Shown here: piece after piece, positions 8,169 through 17,158 of the stretch | How the letters are laid out: each line of letters starts with the position of its first letter | How positions within the stretch are numbered: position 1 is the stretch's first letter | Source: Rhodobacteraceae bacterium MED-G08 | Lineage (GTDB): Bacteria; Pseudomonadota; Alphaproteobacteria; Rhodobacterales; Rhodobacteraceae | NCBI GenBank assembly: GCA_002457055.1 | Contig: NTKT01000002.1 | Span: forward strand, 1 to 64,000 | Reading direction: 5' to 3' | Length of the DNA stretch: 64,000 bases | Notes under the pieces: model-generated | The model's input: the letters and a program-made list of their open reading frames with translations, nothing else | The model's database searches: none | What the model was told of the DNA's origin: nothing | Translations under genes and position numbers: made by a program

Positions 8169-10463
8169 CTAAAACTGGGTCCTGATCGTAAGATCAAAAT
8201 TTTGCTCCCTATCAAATGTTTCCTTTTGCAGTGGTCGTGAAAAATTAAATCTGAGTGGCCCAATAGGTGTTTTCCAGAATAAAGAAGCGCCAAGTACACT
8301 TCGCCAGGAACCATCTTCATAAATAACATTCTCATTCATTTTATCTAACGACCACAAGTTACCTACATCAAAGAATATCCCACCATCGACCCCATATTCT
8401 TCAGGGAGACCCAACGAAAATTCGGCTTCCAGTCTAAGCACTGCAAAAGTATTACCTCCTAAGGCATCGTTTATAACTTCGCCTTCGTCAACAATTTCTC
8501 TTGGACCTATACCGCCGGGTTCAAAACCTCTCATTAATGCTGAACCAAGAAAAAAACGGTCTGTTACTCGGCTATCACCATAATTCAAGACCCCTCCCTC
8601 GAGCGTGCCTTTAAGTAAAACCTCTTCGTTTAAAATTTTTCTCTGTAACCTCGCCAACGCACTTGTTTTTGAGCTCTCACCATCGCCAGTAAACCCAGAA
8701 ACTTCTTGAGACACTCTAAAAACCATACCAAAGTTTGGGTCTAATCCATCACGCAATGTATTGTAAGTATATGCAACTTTTGAATATGCTCTTTCCTCTT
8801 GTCCCATATTCACTTCATTTTGAATAATGTTTCCAACATTCACTGGGTCCCTGAGTTCTGTCTCATTGTATCCTATGCTCACAGAGATATTACTATAATC
8901 ACTAATTGGGAAAGATACTTGAGGTGAGACATCCAGGATAGTTGTATCGTAATTAGAGTTCTCTTTCTCAGTTTCTGTGAACTTACTAGAAAACCCAAGA
9001 CTTAAGCCCGGAGACAAAAATTCTGGCTCTATAAAACCGAGAGAATATGTTCGACTACCAACACCCGAATTATATTTCAGGCGGAAGTCTTGCCCTCTAC
9101 CCAAAAAATTTCGTTCCGCATATTCCAATAGAAGACCAAAACCTGAGCTGGTGGAATAAGATCCCCCTAAACTAACAGATCCAGTTGGCTTCTCTTTTAC
9201 CGAAACATCAACAATTACAGAATCTTTTGCTTTCCCTTGGCGAGCCGAAACATCAACAGTTTCAAAAAAACCTAGAGCACGAATGCGATCAGTTGCTTGT
9301 CTAATACGTCGTGCAGAGAACGGGTCCCCCTCAGCGGCCCGGAATTGTCTACGAATGACTTTGTCTAAAGTAGCAGTGTTACCGGCTATATTTATTCGCT
9401 CGAGAATAACGCGTGGGCTGCGTTCCATTAAGTAGTTAACGTTAAGTGACAAAGAAGAACTGTCCTTTGTAACTTTGGGCTTAACCCTAATAAAATCAAC
9501 GCCATTTCTCAAAGCTAAACGCTCTATTCTTTCGACATCAAGCTCAACAATCTTAGCAGAGTATGTTGAACCCTTTATTAGCTTTAAGATTTCAAAATAC
9601 TCATCTACGTTCAATTCTTTTAGGCTGGTTTCGACAGCTACATCTCCTACAGCGAATTTTTGACCTTCAGATATATTAAAGACCAAGAAATACCCATCCC
9701 TCTCCTCTGTAAGTTCTGCGTTGACCGAATTTACTCGGAAATCTACAAAACCTCGTGAAGTATAAAAATCTGTTAGAACTTTTTTATCAAACTCTATTCT
9801 TTCCTCTACAAATGTATCGGATCTTACGAAGGTTCGAAAAAGACCAGCTTGTTTAGTGGATAAAACACGACGTAACCGTCGGTCAGAAAAAGCCCTATTG
9901 CCTACAATCCCAATTTTTTCAATTTCAATTACGCCACCTTCAAAAATCTCAAAAATTAAATCTACTCTGTTTTCTGGCTTTCTAATTACTTTTGGATTAA
10001 CTCTTGCCGCTAAACGTCCCATTACGGCATACGTTTCCGCAATATTTTTTCGATCCTGTTCAACCGTTTGAGAATCCAGCACATATTTTTCTTTAGATTT
10101 TAATACCTTTTCTAAAGCTGCATCCTCAACACGTACATTGCCCTCGAAATAAATTCGATTAATAGTGGGGTACTCAACGACAGTTACTCTCAGCAAGCCG
10201 TCATTTTCGTCAAACTCCACACTTTCGAACAAACCACTTTTTAGAACTCTTTGATATGCAGCGTTAATTTCATTAGCCTCAAAATTCTGGCCCTCCGGTA
10301 AAGAGATGAACGACTTGATTGTATCAGTCTCAATTCGTTGATTGCCAACTATCTCGATTTCTGAAATCGCAAATGTTTGAGCCAAAAGAATGCTTGGAAA
10401 TGATAAGAACAAACATGCCGGTAAAGCAAAAATGATGTAAAAAAGTTTTTCTCTCAATTTCAT
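8169..10463 (-). CDS. bamA: Outer-membrane protein assembly factor BamA
   Basis: The Omp85 core of the BAM machine, inserting beta-barrel proteins into the outer membrane. The 764-residue protein has a signal peptide (about 1-29, ending ...LLAQT), five POTRA domains over about 30-430 (the first starts FAISEIEIVGNQRIETDTI), and a C-terminal 16-strand barrel (about 440-764). The barrel has the L6 motif MRGFEPGG and ends in the terminal phenylalanine of an outer-membrane signature (LTIRTQF). The order rseP-bamA-skp-fabZ-lpxA is typical. A 112-bp gap to rseP upstream may hold an extra promoter. Confidence 0.97.
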   Translation of the reverse strand: MKLREKLFYIIFALPACLFLSFPSILLAQTFAISEIEIVGNQRIETDTIKSFISLPEGQNFEANEINAAYQRVLKSGLFESVEFDENDGLLRVTVVEYPTINRIYFEGNVRVEDAALEKVLKSKEKYVLDSQTVEQDRKNIAETYAVMGRLAARVNPKVIRKPENRVDLIFEIFEGGVIEIEKIGIVGNRAFSDRRLRRVLSTKQAGLFRTFVRSDTFVEERIEFDKKVLTDFYTSRGFVDFRVNSVNAELTEERDGYFLVFNISEGQKFAVGDVAVETSLKELNVDEYFEILKLIKGSTYSAKIVELDVERIERLALRNGVDFIRVKPKVTKDSSSLSLNVNYLMERSPRVILERINIAGNTATLDKVIRRQFRAAEGDPFSARRIRQATDRIRALGFFETVDVSARQGKAKDSVIVDVSVKEKPTGSVSLGGSYSTSSGFGLLLEYAERNFLGRGQDFRLKYNSGVGSRTYSLGFIEPEFLSPGLSLGFSSKFTETEKENSNYDTTILDVSPQVSFPISDYSNISVSIGYNETELRDPVNVGNIIQNEVNMGQEERAYSKVAYTYNTLRDGLDPNFGMVFRVSQEVSGFTGDGESSKTSALARLQRKILNEEVLLKGTLEGGVLNYGDSRVTDRFFLGSALMRGFEPGGIGPREIVDEGEVINDALGGNTFAVLRLEAEFSLGLPEEYGVDGGIFFDVGNLWSLDKMNENVIYEDGSWRSVLGASLFWKTPIGPLRFNFSRPLQKETFDREQNFDLTIRTQF

Positions 10464-10499
10464 AGGATTTCCCAGGTATTGCTTTTTAACCCCACTATG

Positions 10500-10528
10500 T
10501 GACTACCTACAAAAATTTATCATGTCAA
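10500..10528 (-). promoter_or_regulatory. Possible promoter upstream of bamA
   Basis: On the minus strand a perfect TTGACA (10528-10523) is followed after 17 bp by TAGTCA (10505-10500), a poor -10 box. It lies in the only sizeable gap of the envelope operon (10464-10575), so an internal bamA promoter is plausible, but the -10 match is weak. Confidence 0.3.
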
Positions 10529-10575
10529 AGGCAATCAAATCCGATTTTAAAAGCATAAAATAAAATTAGTGAAAA

Positions 10576-11907
10576 TCAGCAATAATAATCATTAAAAATT
10601 GCAAACATCATAAAAAACAACACCAAAGCAAGCCCCGTCGTCATAAGAACGCCCAATGCCTTTTGGTTTGGAGGTTTCTTGAAAATTGCCTCATAAGCAT
10701 AAAATACCAAGTGGCCTCCGTCCAAAACTGGGATTGGTAATAGATTCATAAAACCAATGGCGGCTGAGAATAATGCCAGTGTTTGAATAAAACTTTGAAT
10801 TCCTTCCTTTGCCATATGAGAAGAAATTTCCGCTATTTCAACTGGGCCAGATAAATTACAGGTGCTAATATTGCCTGCTACAATATGGTATAGCCCATTA
10901 ATTGAGGAAGAGATTATCGAGTAAGTCTGAAAAACGGAGAGTCGAACTGCTTGCAGGATTGGGATTGGCTCTGTAAGCAAATCAAAAGGGTATATCGAGC
11001 CGACTATTCCAATTCTCCATTTTGTTATAAAACCGCCTTCAGGCTGAGGTATGTCCTCTCTTTTGGGAATAATTGTCGTTTGAAATATTTTTGCGTCGCG
11101 CCAAACCGTGAGGTCAATAGAAGATCCAGAAGATTTTTCAACCGCCTCTTTCAATTCATCGAATTTATTAATTGGCTCACCGTTGATTTCCAAAATAACA
11201 TCACCTGCATTCAAATTTGCTTCTACAGCAGCCGAGAGCGGGACTAAGCCCGAAACACGTGGAAGATCTATTGGCGGGCCAACCACAAAATATGTCTCTC
11301 CATCTCTTCGGATTTCATAAGTAATTGAATTTGGATCAACATATTCGATATACTCTAGTATCTCACTTAAGCTGCTAGCTGAGCCAATTTTATAACCAGA
11401 AATACTTATAATTTCATCACCTTGTTCAAGCTGATTAACAAATGGTAATGGATTTATTTTACTTACGGTCAACGGCTCTCGCACCTGCCCTACCGATACG
11501 AACAGGATGAAAAATATGGCTATAGAGAATATGAAGTTAAATATCGGTCCTGCCGCGACTGTCGCAGTCCGCGCCCAAAGTGGCGCACCATGCAAAGTTG
11601 TTCGCAAATCGTTTTCATCGAGTGCTTTTGAACGAAAGTCCGCATGACTACTGGATATGCTTGCATCACCCTTAAATTTTACAAACCCACCAAATGGAAT
11701 TGCAGCTATCTGCCAAGTAGTTCCATTCTTGTCGACACGGGATAAAATAACAGGTCCCATACCTACGGAAAATACATCAGCCTTGATTCCAGACCACTTA
11801 CCCACAATGTAGTGGCCATACTCATGCACAAAAACAATTATAGATAAACTCACAATAAATGAGACGACAGGGTGCAAAATTCCACCAAAATAGGGAAAAA
11901 CTTCCAA
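10576..11907 (-). CDS. rseP: Site-2 protease RseP (TTG start)
   Basis: An intramembrane zinc metalloprotease that releases sigma factors by cleaving membrane anti-sigma factors. Residues 28-32 are HEYGH, the HExxH zinc site, within the first membrane helix. Two PDZ-like regions follow (about 135-215 and 220-300, with GLVPLSAAVEANLNAGDVI). The C-terminal membrane helix has LLPIPVLDGGHL, which supplies the third zinc ligand. The 443-residue length is normal. The start is TTG at 11907: no ATG lies near the first membrane helix, and a GGGGAG site overlapping the end of dxr lies about 11 nt upstream. It lies 7 bp after dxr and upstream of bamA, the usual order. Confidence 0.95.
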   Translation of the reverse strand: MEVFPYFGGILHPVVSFIVSLSIIVFVHEYGHYIVGKWSGIKADVFSVGMGPVILSRVDKNGTTWQIAAIPFGGFVKFKGDASISSSHADFRSKALDENDLRTTLHGAPLWARTATVAAGPIFNFIFSIAIFFILFVSVGQVREPLTVSKINPLPFVNQLEQGDEIISISGYKIGSASSLSEILEYIEYVDPNSITYEIRRDGETYFVVGPPIDLPRVSGLVPLSAAVEANLNAGDVILEINGEPINKFDELKEAVEKSSGSSIDLTVWRDAKIFQTTIIPKREDIPQPEGGFITKWRIGIVGSIYPFDLLTEPIPILQAVRLSVFQTYSIISSSINGLYHIVAGNISTCNLSGPVEIAEISSHMAKEGIQSFIQTLALFSAAIGFMNLLPIPVLDGGHLVFYAYEAIFKKPPNQKALGVLMTTGLALVLFFMMFAIFNDYYC

Positions 11908-11914
11908 ACTTTTT

Positions 11915-13093
11915 CTAGCTCCCCTGCATCTGAATTAACTCTGCCGCATAATTTCGTGCCAGTGAATCAAGATCAAGAATATTACTTAAACAAATTTCCG
12001 TTTTATGGCAGTTTTTCAAATGGCAAATTTCAGTAATAGTTTTTTCAACAATAATGGACATGTCTAGAAAACCAATTTGTTTTGCTAAGAACCCGTCAAG
12101 TGCAGTTTCTTTAGCAGCATTGAATACAGCTCCAGATATACCCCCTAACGCCATCACGTCATATGCCAAACCGATTGCAGGAAAACGTTCTTTATCTGGC
12201 TCTAGAAATGTAAGAGGACTACTTTTTGTAAAATCTAACTTTTCTAACGGCAATGTTTTACGATTTGGGTAGTTTAGGGCGTAGCCAATAGCATGGCGCA
12301 TGTCTGGCGGACCTAAATGAGCCAGCATACCACCATCGCAGAAGCCCACTATTGCGTGGACTAGAGACTGTGGATGCACAAGAACCTCAATTTGCTTTGC
12401 TGTCAGATTAAAAAGTTCTTTTGCTTCAATTACTTCCAAGGCCTTATTAAACATCGACGCGCTATCAATAGTAATTCTTTGACCCATGTTCCAATTTGGA
12501 TGGGTTGATGCCTGCTCAGGGGTAGCCTTGGCTATTTCCTCAATTGTCCAATCACGGAACGCACCACCGGAGGCAGTTAAAATAACCCTTTCGATCGAGT
12601 TAACATTCTCTCCATGTAGCGCTTGAAAAATAGCAGAGTGCTCGCTATCAACTGGTATTAATTTACAATTGTTTTTAAAGGCCGTTTTTTTTACCAGATC
12701 CCCCGCTGCAACCATACTTTCCTTATTTGCCAGCGCTAAATTAGCTCCATTTTCCAGTGCAATCAATCCTGGCTCAAGGCCTGCAGCACCAACAATAGCT
12801 GAAAATGCCAGATCACACTTTCTAGACGCACTTTCGAGCAGTGCCGCTCTACCTGTTCCAATGTTGATTTCGGTATTGCTTAAAGCATTTTTTAATTCTT
12901 TAAATTGATCATTGGTTGCAGCTACAATGGCCTGAGGTTTGAATTGTAAAGCTGCCTTGATAAGTGAATCAATGTTTGAGCCTGCAGTTAACACCACAAT
13001 TTCATAGGACTCTCTATCACGGGAAATTAAATCAAGAGTATTTTGCCCAACCGAGCCTGTAGCTCCAAAAATAGAAATTCTTTTTTTATTCAT
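11915..13093 (-). CDS. dxr: 1-deoxy-D-xylulose 5-phosphate reductoisomerase
   Basis: It converts DXP to 2-C-methyl-D-erythritol 4-phosphate, the committed step of the MEP isoprenoid pathway, supplying precursors to UppS (encoded two genes upstream) and MiaA. The N-terminal Rossmann motif is ISIFGATGSVGQNTLDLI. The metal and substrate region includes LIPVDSEHSAIFQAL and ILTASGGAFRDW, and the later HPNWNMGQRITIDSASMFNKALEVIEA (in part) is unmistakable. I start at ATG 13093, not the upstream frame opening at 13120, because this ATG overlaps the cdsA stop as ATGA and begins MNKKRISIFGATG as in the family. The product is then 392 residues, normal for Dxr. Confidence 0.97.
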   Translation of the reverse strand: MNKKRISIFGATGSVGQNTLDLISRDRESYEIVVLTAGSNIDSLIKAALQFKPQAIVAATNDQFKELKNALSNTEINIGTGRAALLESASRKCDLAFSAIVGAAGLEPGLIALENGANLALANKESMVAAGDLVKKTAFKNNCKLIPVDSEHSAIFQALHGENVNSIERVILTASGGAFRDWTIEEIAKATPEQASTHPNWNMGQRITIDSASMFNKALEVIEAKELFNLTAKQIEVLVHPQSLVHAIVGFCDGGMLAHLGPPDMRHAIGYALNYPNRKTLPLEKLDFTKSSPLTFLEPDKERFPAIGLAYDVMALGGISGAVFNAAKETALDGFLAKQIGFLDMSIIVEKTITEICHLKNCHKTEICLSNILDLDSLARNYAAELIQMQGS

Positions 13094-13881
13094 GAAAATA
13101 GAGGTTCCGAAATACCACAAATTAATATCGCAACAATGATACCATCAAATCTGTCAAGAAAACCACCATGTCCTGGAATAATATTTGAACTATCCTTCAC
13201 CTTACATTTTCTCTTCATAAAGCTTTCGAACAAATCACCAACTTGTGAGCAAAAAGAGAGTAAGATTGCAAATAAAAATAAAGTCTGTCCGGTAAGCGTA
13301 AAATCCGCAAAGGCATTAAATTCCATGAAAAAATAGGTACAAAGGAAGGCCCCTGCCCAACCAGACAGCACTCCGGCCCAAGTTTTATTCGGCGAAATAC
13401 TAATAAAAAATTTTGGACCGCCAATTAACCGACCGCCAAAATAACCAAATGTATCTGTCAAAATAACAAGGCAGACAATCCATGCAACAAATAAAATTCC
13501 GAAATGACTTCTGAGTTCTATGATATAGAAACCGCCTAAAATTATAATCAAAGAGTATAGTGCACCCAAAAGCTTTTGAGTTCTCATTAAAAAGTACTGG
13601 CATATCAAGGAAACTGCTAAAATACTCAAAGACAATATCCAAAGATCTGCATAGGTTAAGAATAAGATGGTTATCAAAGCAGCAATTGAAGAATATATTG
13701 GAGCGTCCAAGAATAGTGGACTCTGCATTTTGGCCAATTCGTAATGCATAACGAAGACCAAACCAGCTACAGTAACTAGCAAGAATAGCCCACCGAAAAA
13801 CATTGCTGAAAAACCTGCTAATCCCAAAGCACTAGCTGAGTATAGGCGAGACGGTAAGTCACTCCATCGCGCCACTGTCAT
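13090..13881 (-). CDS. cdsA: Phosphatidate cytidylyltransferase CdsA
   Basis: An integral membrane enzyme making CDP-diacylglycerol from phosphatidate and CTP, the entry point to phospholipid synthesis. The 263 residues carry about seven hydrophobic helices. The family signature is present near the C-terminus: KVKDSSNIIPGHGGFLDRFD, matching K-D-x5-PGHGG-x2-DR-x-D. The DTFGYFGGRLIGGPKF and SPNKTWAG motifs come before it. ATGA overlaps couple it to uppS upstream and dxr downstream. Confidence 0.96.
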   Translation of the reverse strand: MTVARWSDLPSRLYSASALGLAGFSAMFFGGLFLLVTVAGLVFVMHYELAKMQSPLFLDAPIYSSIAALITILFLTYADLWILSLSILAVSLICQYFLMRTQKLLGALYSLIIILGGFYIIELRSHFGILFVAWIVCLVILTDTFGYFGGRLIGGPKFFISISPNKTWAGVLSGWAGAFLCTYFFMEFNAFADFTLTGQTLFLFAILLSFCSQVGDLFESFMKRKCKVKDSSNIIPGHGGFLDRFDGIIVAILICGISEPLFS

Positions 13882-14621
13882 GATGCCAGCAACCCGCCGA
13901 AACGACGCTTACGAGAACCAAAAATAGATACAATTTCTTGAAAATCCCTGACTTTAAAATCTGGCCATAAAGTTTTGACAAATTCATATTCTGCGTAGGC
14001 CGATTGCCATAACAGAAAATTAGAAATTCTAGCTTCTCCAGAAGTTCTAATAACAAGATCAGGGTCTGGAAGTACATAAGTATCAAGATAACGAGCCAAA
14101 GTTTGTTCATTAACTTTGTCTGGATTAAGTTTACCCTTTGCGACATCTTGCGCCATTCGCCTGCTAGCTCGAGCCACCTCATCTCTTCCACCATAATTGA
14201 TTGCAACGGTGAGGTTAACAAGTGTATTTTCCGAGGTCATCTTTTCCAGCTCATCCATCAATTGGACTAACCTTGGCTCCAGGCGCAAACGATCGCCGAT
14301 AAACCTTACACGAACCCCGGCATCTACCAATCTTTTTGCCTCGCTGAGAATATATTTCTTAAATAATCTCATCAAACCTGCAACTTCTGTTTGAGTACGT
14401 TTCCAATTTTCGGTGGAAAAGGCAAAGACTGTTAGGTATTTAACACCGAGTTGAGGACAAGCCTCAACAATGTCTCGTACTCGCTTTGCACCGGCTCGAT
14501 GCCCATACAGACGAGGTTTGCCTCGCGCCTTGGCCCATCGACCGTTACCATCCATGATTATAGCAACATGCTCGGCTGCACCAATAGTTCCTTTATTTTC
14601 TGGCATTCTTGTTTTAGTCAA
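13878..14621 (-). CDS. uppS: Undecaprenyl diphosphate synthase (Z-type prenyltransferase)
   Basis: It extends farnesyl diphosphate with isopentenyl units in cis to give the C55 lipid carrier for peptidoglycan and LPS. It has 247 residues. The catalytic N-terminus reads [20 protein letters not shown] with the metal-binding Asp of MDGNGRW, followed by [26 protein letters not shown] and the late [20 protein letters not shown] (substrate arginines and serine) complete the signature. It overlaps frr (upstream) and cdsA (downstream) by 4 bp each. Confidence 0.97.
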   Translation of the reverse strand: MTKTRMPENKGTIGAAEHVAIIMDGNGRWAKARGKPRLYGHRAGAKRVRDIVEACPQLGVKYLTVFAFSTENWKRTQTEVAGLMRLFKKYILSEAKRLVDAGVRVRFIGDRLRLEPRLVQLMDELEKMTSENTLVNLTVAINYGGRDEVARASRRMAQDVAKGKLNPDKVNEQTLARYLDTYVLPDPDLVIRTSGEARISNFLLWQSAYAEYEFVKTLWPDFKVRDFQEIVSIFGSRKRRFGGLLAS

Positions 14622-15181
14622 ACCTGCATGATCTCATCTTGCTTAGTATTCAGAAAACTATCAATTCGCTTAACGTAGTCATCGGTCATCTCCTGGACTT
14701 CGCTCTCCCAAAACTTTTGATCATCCTCAGACATTCCATCTGATTTATATTTCTTTACCTGATCCATTCCGTCTTTTCTAATGTTGCGAATTGATATCCT
14801 AGCTTGCTCGGCATATTGAGCCGCAACTTTACTAAGTTCTTTTCGCCGCTCCTCATTTAGCTCCGGTATTGGAAGCATAATCAAAGTACCGTTCATTTGA
14901 GGATTTATACCTAAACCACTTTCTCGAATTGCTTTATCTACTAATTCTACAAGCGATTTGTCCCAAACATTAATTGTTACCATCCGAGGTTCCGGAACAT
15001 TTACCGTCCCCACTTGATTAATTGGAGTCTTCTGACCATAAGCCTCAACCATTATTGGGTCTAGCATCGATGAAGATGCTCTACCCGTACGAAGCGAAGC
15101 AAATTCCGACTTCAGAGCACTCATTGCCCCATCCATTCTGCGTGTTAAGTCATCGACATCTAATTCAAATTCTTCTGACAT
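14618..15181 (-). CDS. frr: Ribosome recycling factor
   Basis: It splits post-termination ribosomes together with EF-G, freeing them for a new round. It is 187 residues, all helical in domain I with a small beta domain II (about 30-105). Conserved stretches are [47 protein letters not shown] and the helix end [20 protein letters not shown]. The usual pyrH-frr pair is kept, with a 46-bp gap to pyrH. Confidence 0.97.
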   Translation of the reverse strand: MSEEFELDVDDLTRRMDGAMSALKSEFASLRTGRASSSMLDPIMVEAYGQKTPINQVGTVNVPEPRMVTINVWDKSLVELVDKAIRESGLGINPQMNGTLIMLPIPELNEERRKELSKVAAQYAEQARISIRNIRKDGMDQVKKYKSDGMSEDDQKFWESEVQEMTDDYVKRIDSFLNTKQDEIMQV

Positions 15182-15227
15182 TTTTCTGCTCTTTTCAGTA
15201 AATCATTGCATAAGAAGCACAATAATC

Positions 15228-15965
15228 CTAGCTATTTTCATATACTTTTGTGTAGGTACCATTTCCAGCTAAAATTGTCTTAAATCCGCCAGGTTCCGCC
15301 AGTGAAAAAACTATAATGGGCAGTTTATTGTCACGGGCAAGTGCAATAGCCGAGGCATCCATGACCTTTAGATGTTGCGAGAGTACCTGATCATAAGAAA
15401 TATGATCAAATCTTTTTGCATCAGTGTGTTCAACTGGATCTTTATCGTAAACTCCATTTACTTTTGTGCCTTTAAATATAGCGTCGCAAGCCATTTCGCT
15501 CGCTCGTAAGGTCGCAGCCGTATCTGTAGTGAAATAAGGGTTTCCAGTTCCAGCAGCAAATATACATACTCTTTTTTTTTCTAAATGCCTTACTGCCCTA
15601 CGACGAATATATGGCTCGCTAATTTGATCCATTGGTATGGCACTCAGCACACGTGTGTAAACACCGACACTTTCTAAAGCGCTTTGCATAGCTAAAGCAT
15701 TCATTACAGTTGCAAGCATACCCATGTAGTCCGCAGTAGTTCGCTCCATCCCTTGAGCACTGCCCTGCAAACCCCTGAATATGTTTCCTCCCCCAATGAC
15801 CATACATATCTCCACGCCTAACTCGTGGACAGATTTTACTTCTCGTGCAATTCTTTCAACGGTTGGTGGATTTAATCCAAAACCCTTATCTCCCATCAAA
15901 GCTTCACCCGAAATCTTCAGCATTACCCTTTTAAATTGAGGAACTTTGCTGTCAGATGAGGCCAT
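15228..15965 (-). CDS. pyrH: UMP kinase PyrH
   Basis: It phosphorylates UMP to UDP in pyrimidine nucleotide synthesis. It belongs to the amino-acid kinase fold, not the NMP-kinase fold. Motifs are [18 protein letters not shown] (phosphate-binding), [19 protein letters not shown] and [20 protein letters not shown]. The frame is open further upstream to 16040, but ATG at 15965 has a GGAG site 6 nt ahead and gives the usual 245 residues; the extra 25 upstream residues look unrelated to the family. It heads the minus-strand envelope operon and is divergent from miaA across 120 bp. Confidence 0.96.
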   Translation of the reverse strand: MASSDSKVPQFKRVMLKISGEALMGDKGFGLNPPTVERIAREVKSVHELGVEICMVIGGGNIFRGLQGSAQGMERTTADYMGMLATVMNALAMQSALESVGVYTRVLSAIPMDQISEPYIRRRAVRHLEKKRVCIFAAGTGNPYFTTDTAATLRASEMACDAIFKGTKVNGVYDKDPVEHTDAKRFDHISYDQVLSQHLKVMDASAIALARDNKLPIIVFSLAEPGGFKTILAGNGTYTKVYENS

Positions 15966-16085
15966 TGATATCTCCGTCTTTAACACTTGAATGATTAGGG
16001 CAAAACAGCTGTGATAGCTAATATTATTTTCATCACTCAAGAAATTTCTTGGTTTATCTCAGAATAATTTATAAAGCACAACAGC

Positions 16086-16982
16086 ATGACTGATACGATA
16101 ACTAATAATTTTCTAAAGAAAGTAAGCAATAAGCCAATCTTACTTGTTGGACCTACAGCGTCTGGAAAATCTAAACTTGCGATGTCTTTGGCTATCAAAT
16201 TGAAAAGACACATTGTTAATGCAGACTCACTCCAGGTCTACAGTAATTGGCGGATTTTAACGGCCAGACCTACATCAAAAGATGAAAAAATAATACAGCA
16301 TCACTTATACGGGCACAAAGCACCTGACGAAGAGTATTCCGTTGGACATTGGTTGCGGGAATTATCAGAAATTTTAAAAACTAACAAAAATTTAATAATC
16401 GTTGGTGGAACAGGCTTATATTTTACAGCACTCACAGAGGGTCTCGTAAACATACCTAAAATTTCCAATAAAGTAAAAAATTTAAGCAAGAAAAAGCTCA
16501 ATGATAATGGTATCATGGGCCTTCTACAGGATCTTGACAACGAGACCTTAGAAAATATTGATGTTAAGAATCCAATGCGGGTTGTTCGAGCATGGGAAGT
16601 TTTCCATGAAACTGGTAAGTCCTTAAAAAGATGGCAAAGTGAGACCGAGCTTGCAATTTTACCTGTAAGTGAATGTCATCCGTTAGTAGTTAATCCAGAC
16701 AAAGCTGATTTAGATAAAAAAATACGACTTCGCTTTGAACAAATGATCAAAATGGGGGCTTTGGATGAGGCAAAAAAAAATCTGGTTAATTGGAATGAAA
16801 ATTCACTCGCAAGCAAAGCAATTGGCGCCTCAGAATTGATCGCACATTTAAAAGGTGAATTGTCGATTAACCAGGCAATAGAAAACGCGTCAATAGCTAC
16901 AAGGCAATATGCTAAAAGGCAAAAAACCTGGATTAAAACACGAATGACTGACTGGAACGACATAACCGATCTAACTTTGTAA
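16086..16982 (+). CDS. miaA: tRNA dimethylallyltransferase MiaA
   Basis: It adds a dimethylallyl group to N6 of A37 in tRNAs reading UNN codons. The 298-residue protein has the P-loop GPTASGKS at residues 22-29 and NADSLQVYSNWRILTARP just after (substrate tRNA and DMAPP contacts). The core also has VGGTGLYFTAL, then NPMRVVRAWEV and the C-terminal IATRQYAKRQKTWI. All are family landmarks. It is transcribed alone, divergent from pyrH. The usual close partner hfq is not in the window. Confidence 0.96.
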   Translation: MTDTITNNFLKKVSNKPILLVGPTASGKSKLAMSLAIKLKRHIVNADSLQVYSNWRILTARPTSKDEKIIQHHLYGHKAPDEEYSVGHWLRELSEILKTNKNLIIVGGTGLYFTALTEGLVNIPKISNKVKNLSKKKLNDNGIMGLLQDLDNETLENIDVKNPMRVVRAWEVFHETGKSLKRWQSETELAILPVSECHPLVVNPDKADLDKKIRLRFEQMIKMGALDEAKKNLVNWNENSLASKAIGASELIAHLKGELSINQAIENASIATRQYAKRQKTWIKTRMTDWNDITDLTL

Positions 16983-17064
16983 AGGTATGTCGTTTATCAA
17001 TCATATGCCTGTCGTATTTTGACAAGGAAATGCCGATAACTACTGTTGACCTTCACTATCTTTT

Positions 17065-17114
17065 AATGCCTCATATCAGGTACGGTTGAAGTTTCAGGCA
17101 TTATTTTGTATGCT
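17065..17114 (+). promoter_or_regulatory. Candidate promoter with overlapping inverted repeat, upstream of peptide-type ABC operon
   Basis: A 7-bp perfect inverted repeat, AATGCCT (17065-17071) and AGGCATT (17096-17102), brackets a possible -35 box TTGAAG (17086-17091). This box is spaced 17 bp from TATGCT (17109-17114), a 4/6 match to the -10 consensus. The arrangement would suit a transcription-factor site on the promoter. It could instead be a weak stem-loop ending miaA transcripts, since ATTTTG follows. Confidence 0.4.
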
Positions 17115-17158
17115 TCTGCTTCTAGATTTAAATTAGGTGTCATAACAGGGAGACAAAA

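Noticed and set aside
13859-14221. 120-codon minus-strand open frame overlapping uppS
   Set aside because: It lies wholly over uppS/cdsA in another frame and its translation is low-complexity leucine-rich with no family resemblance.
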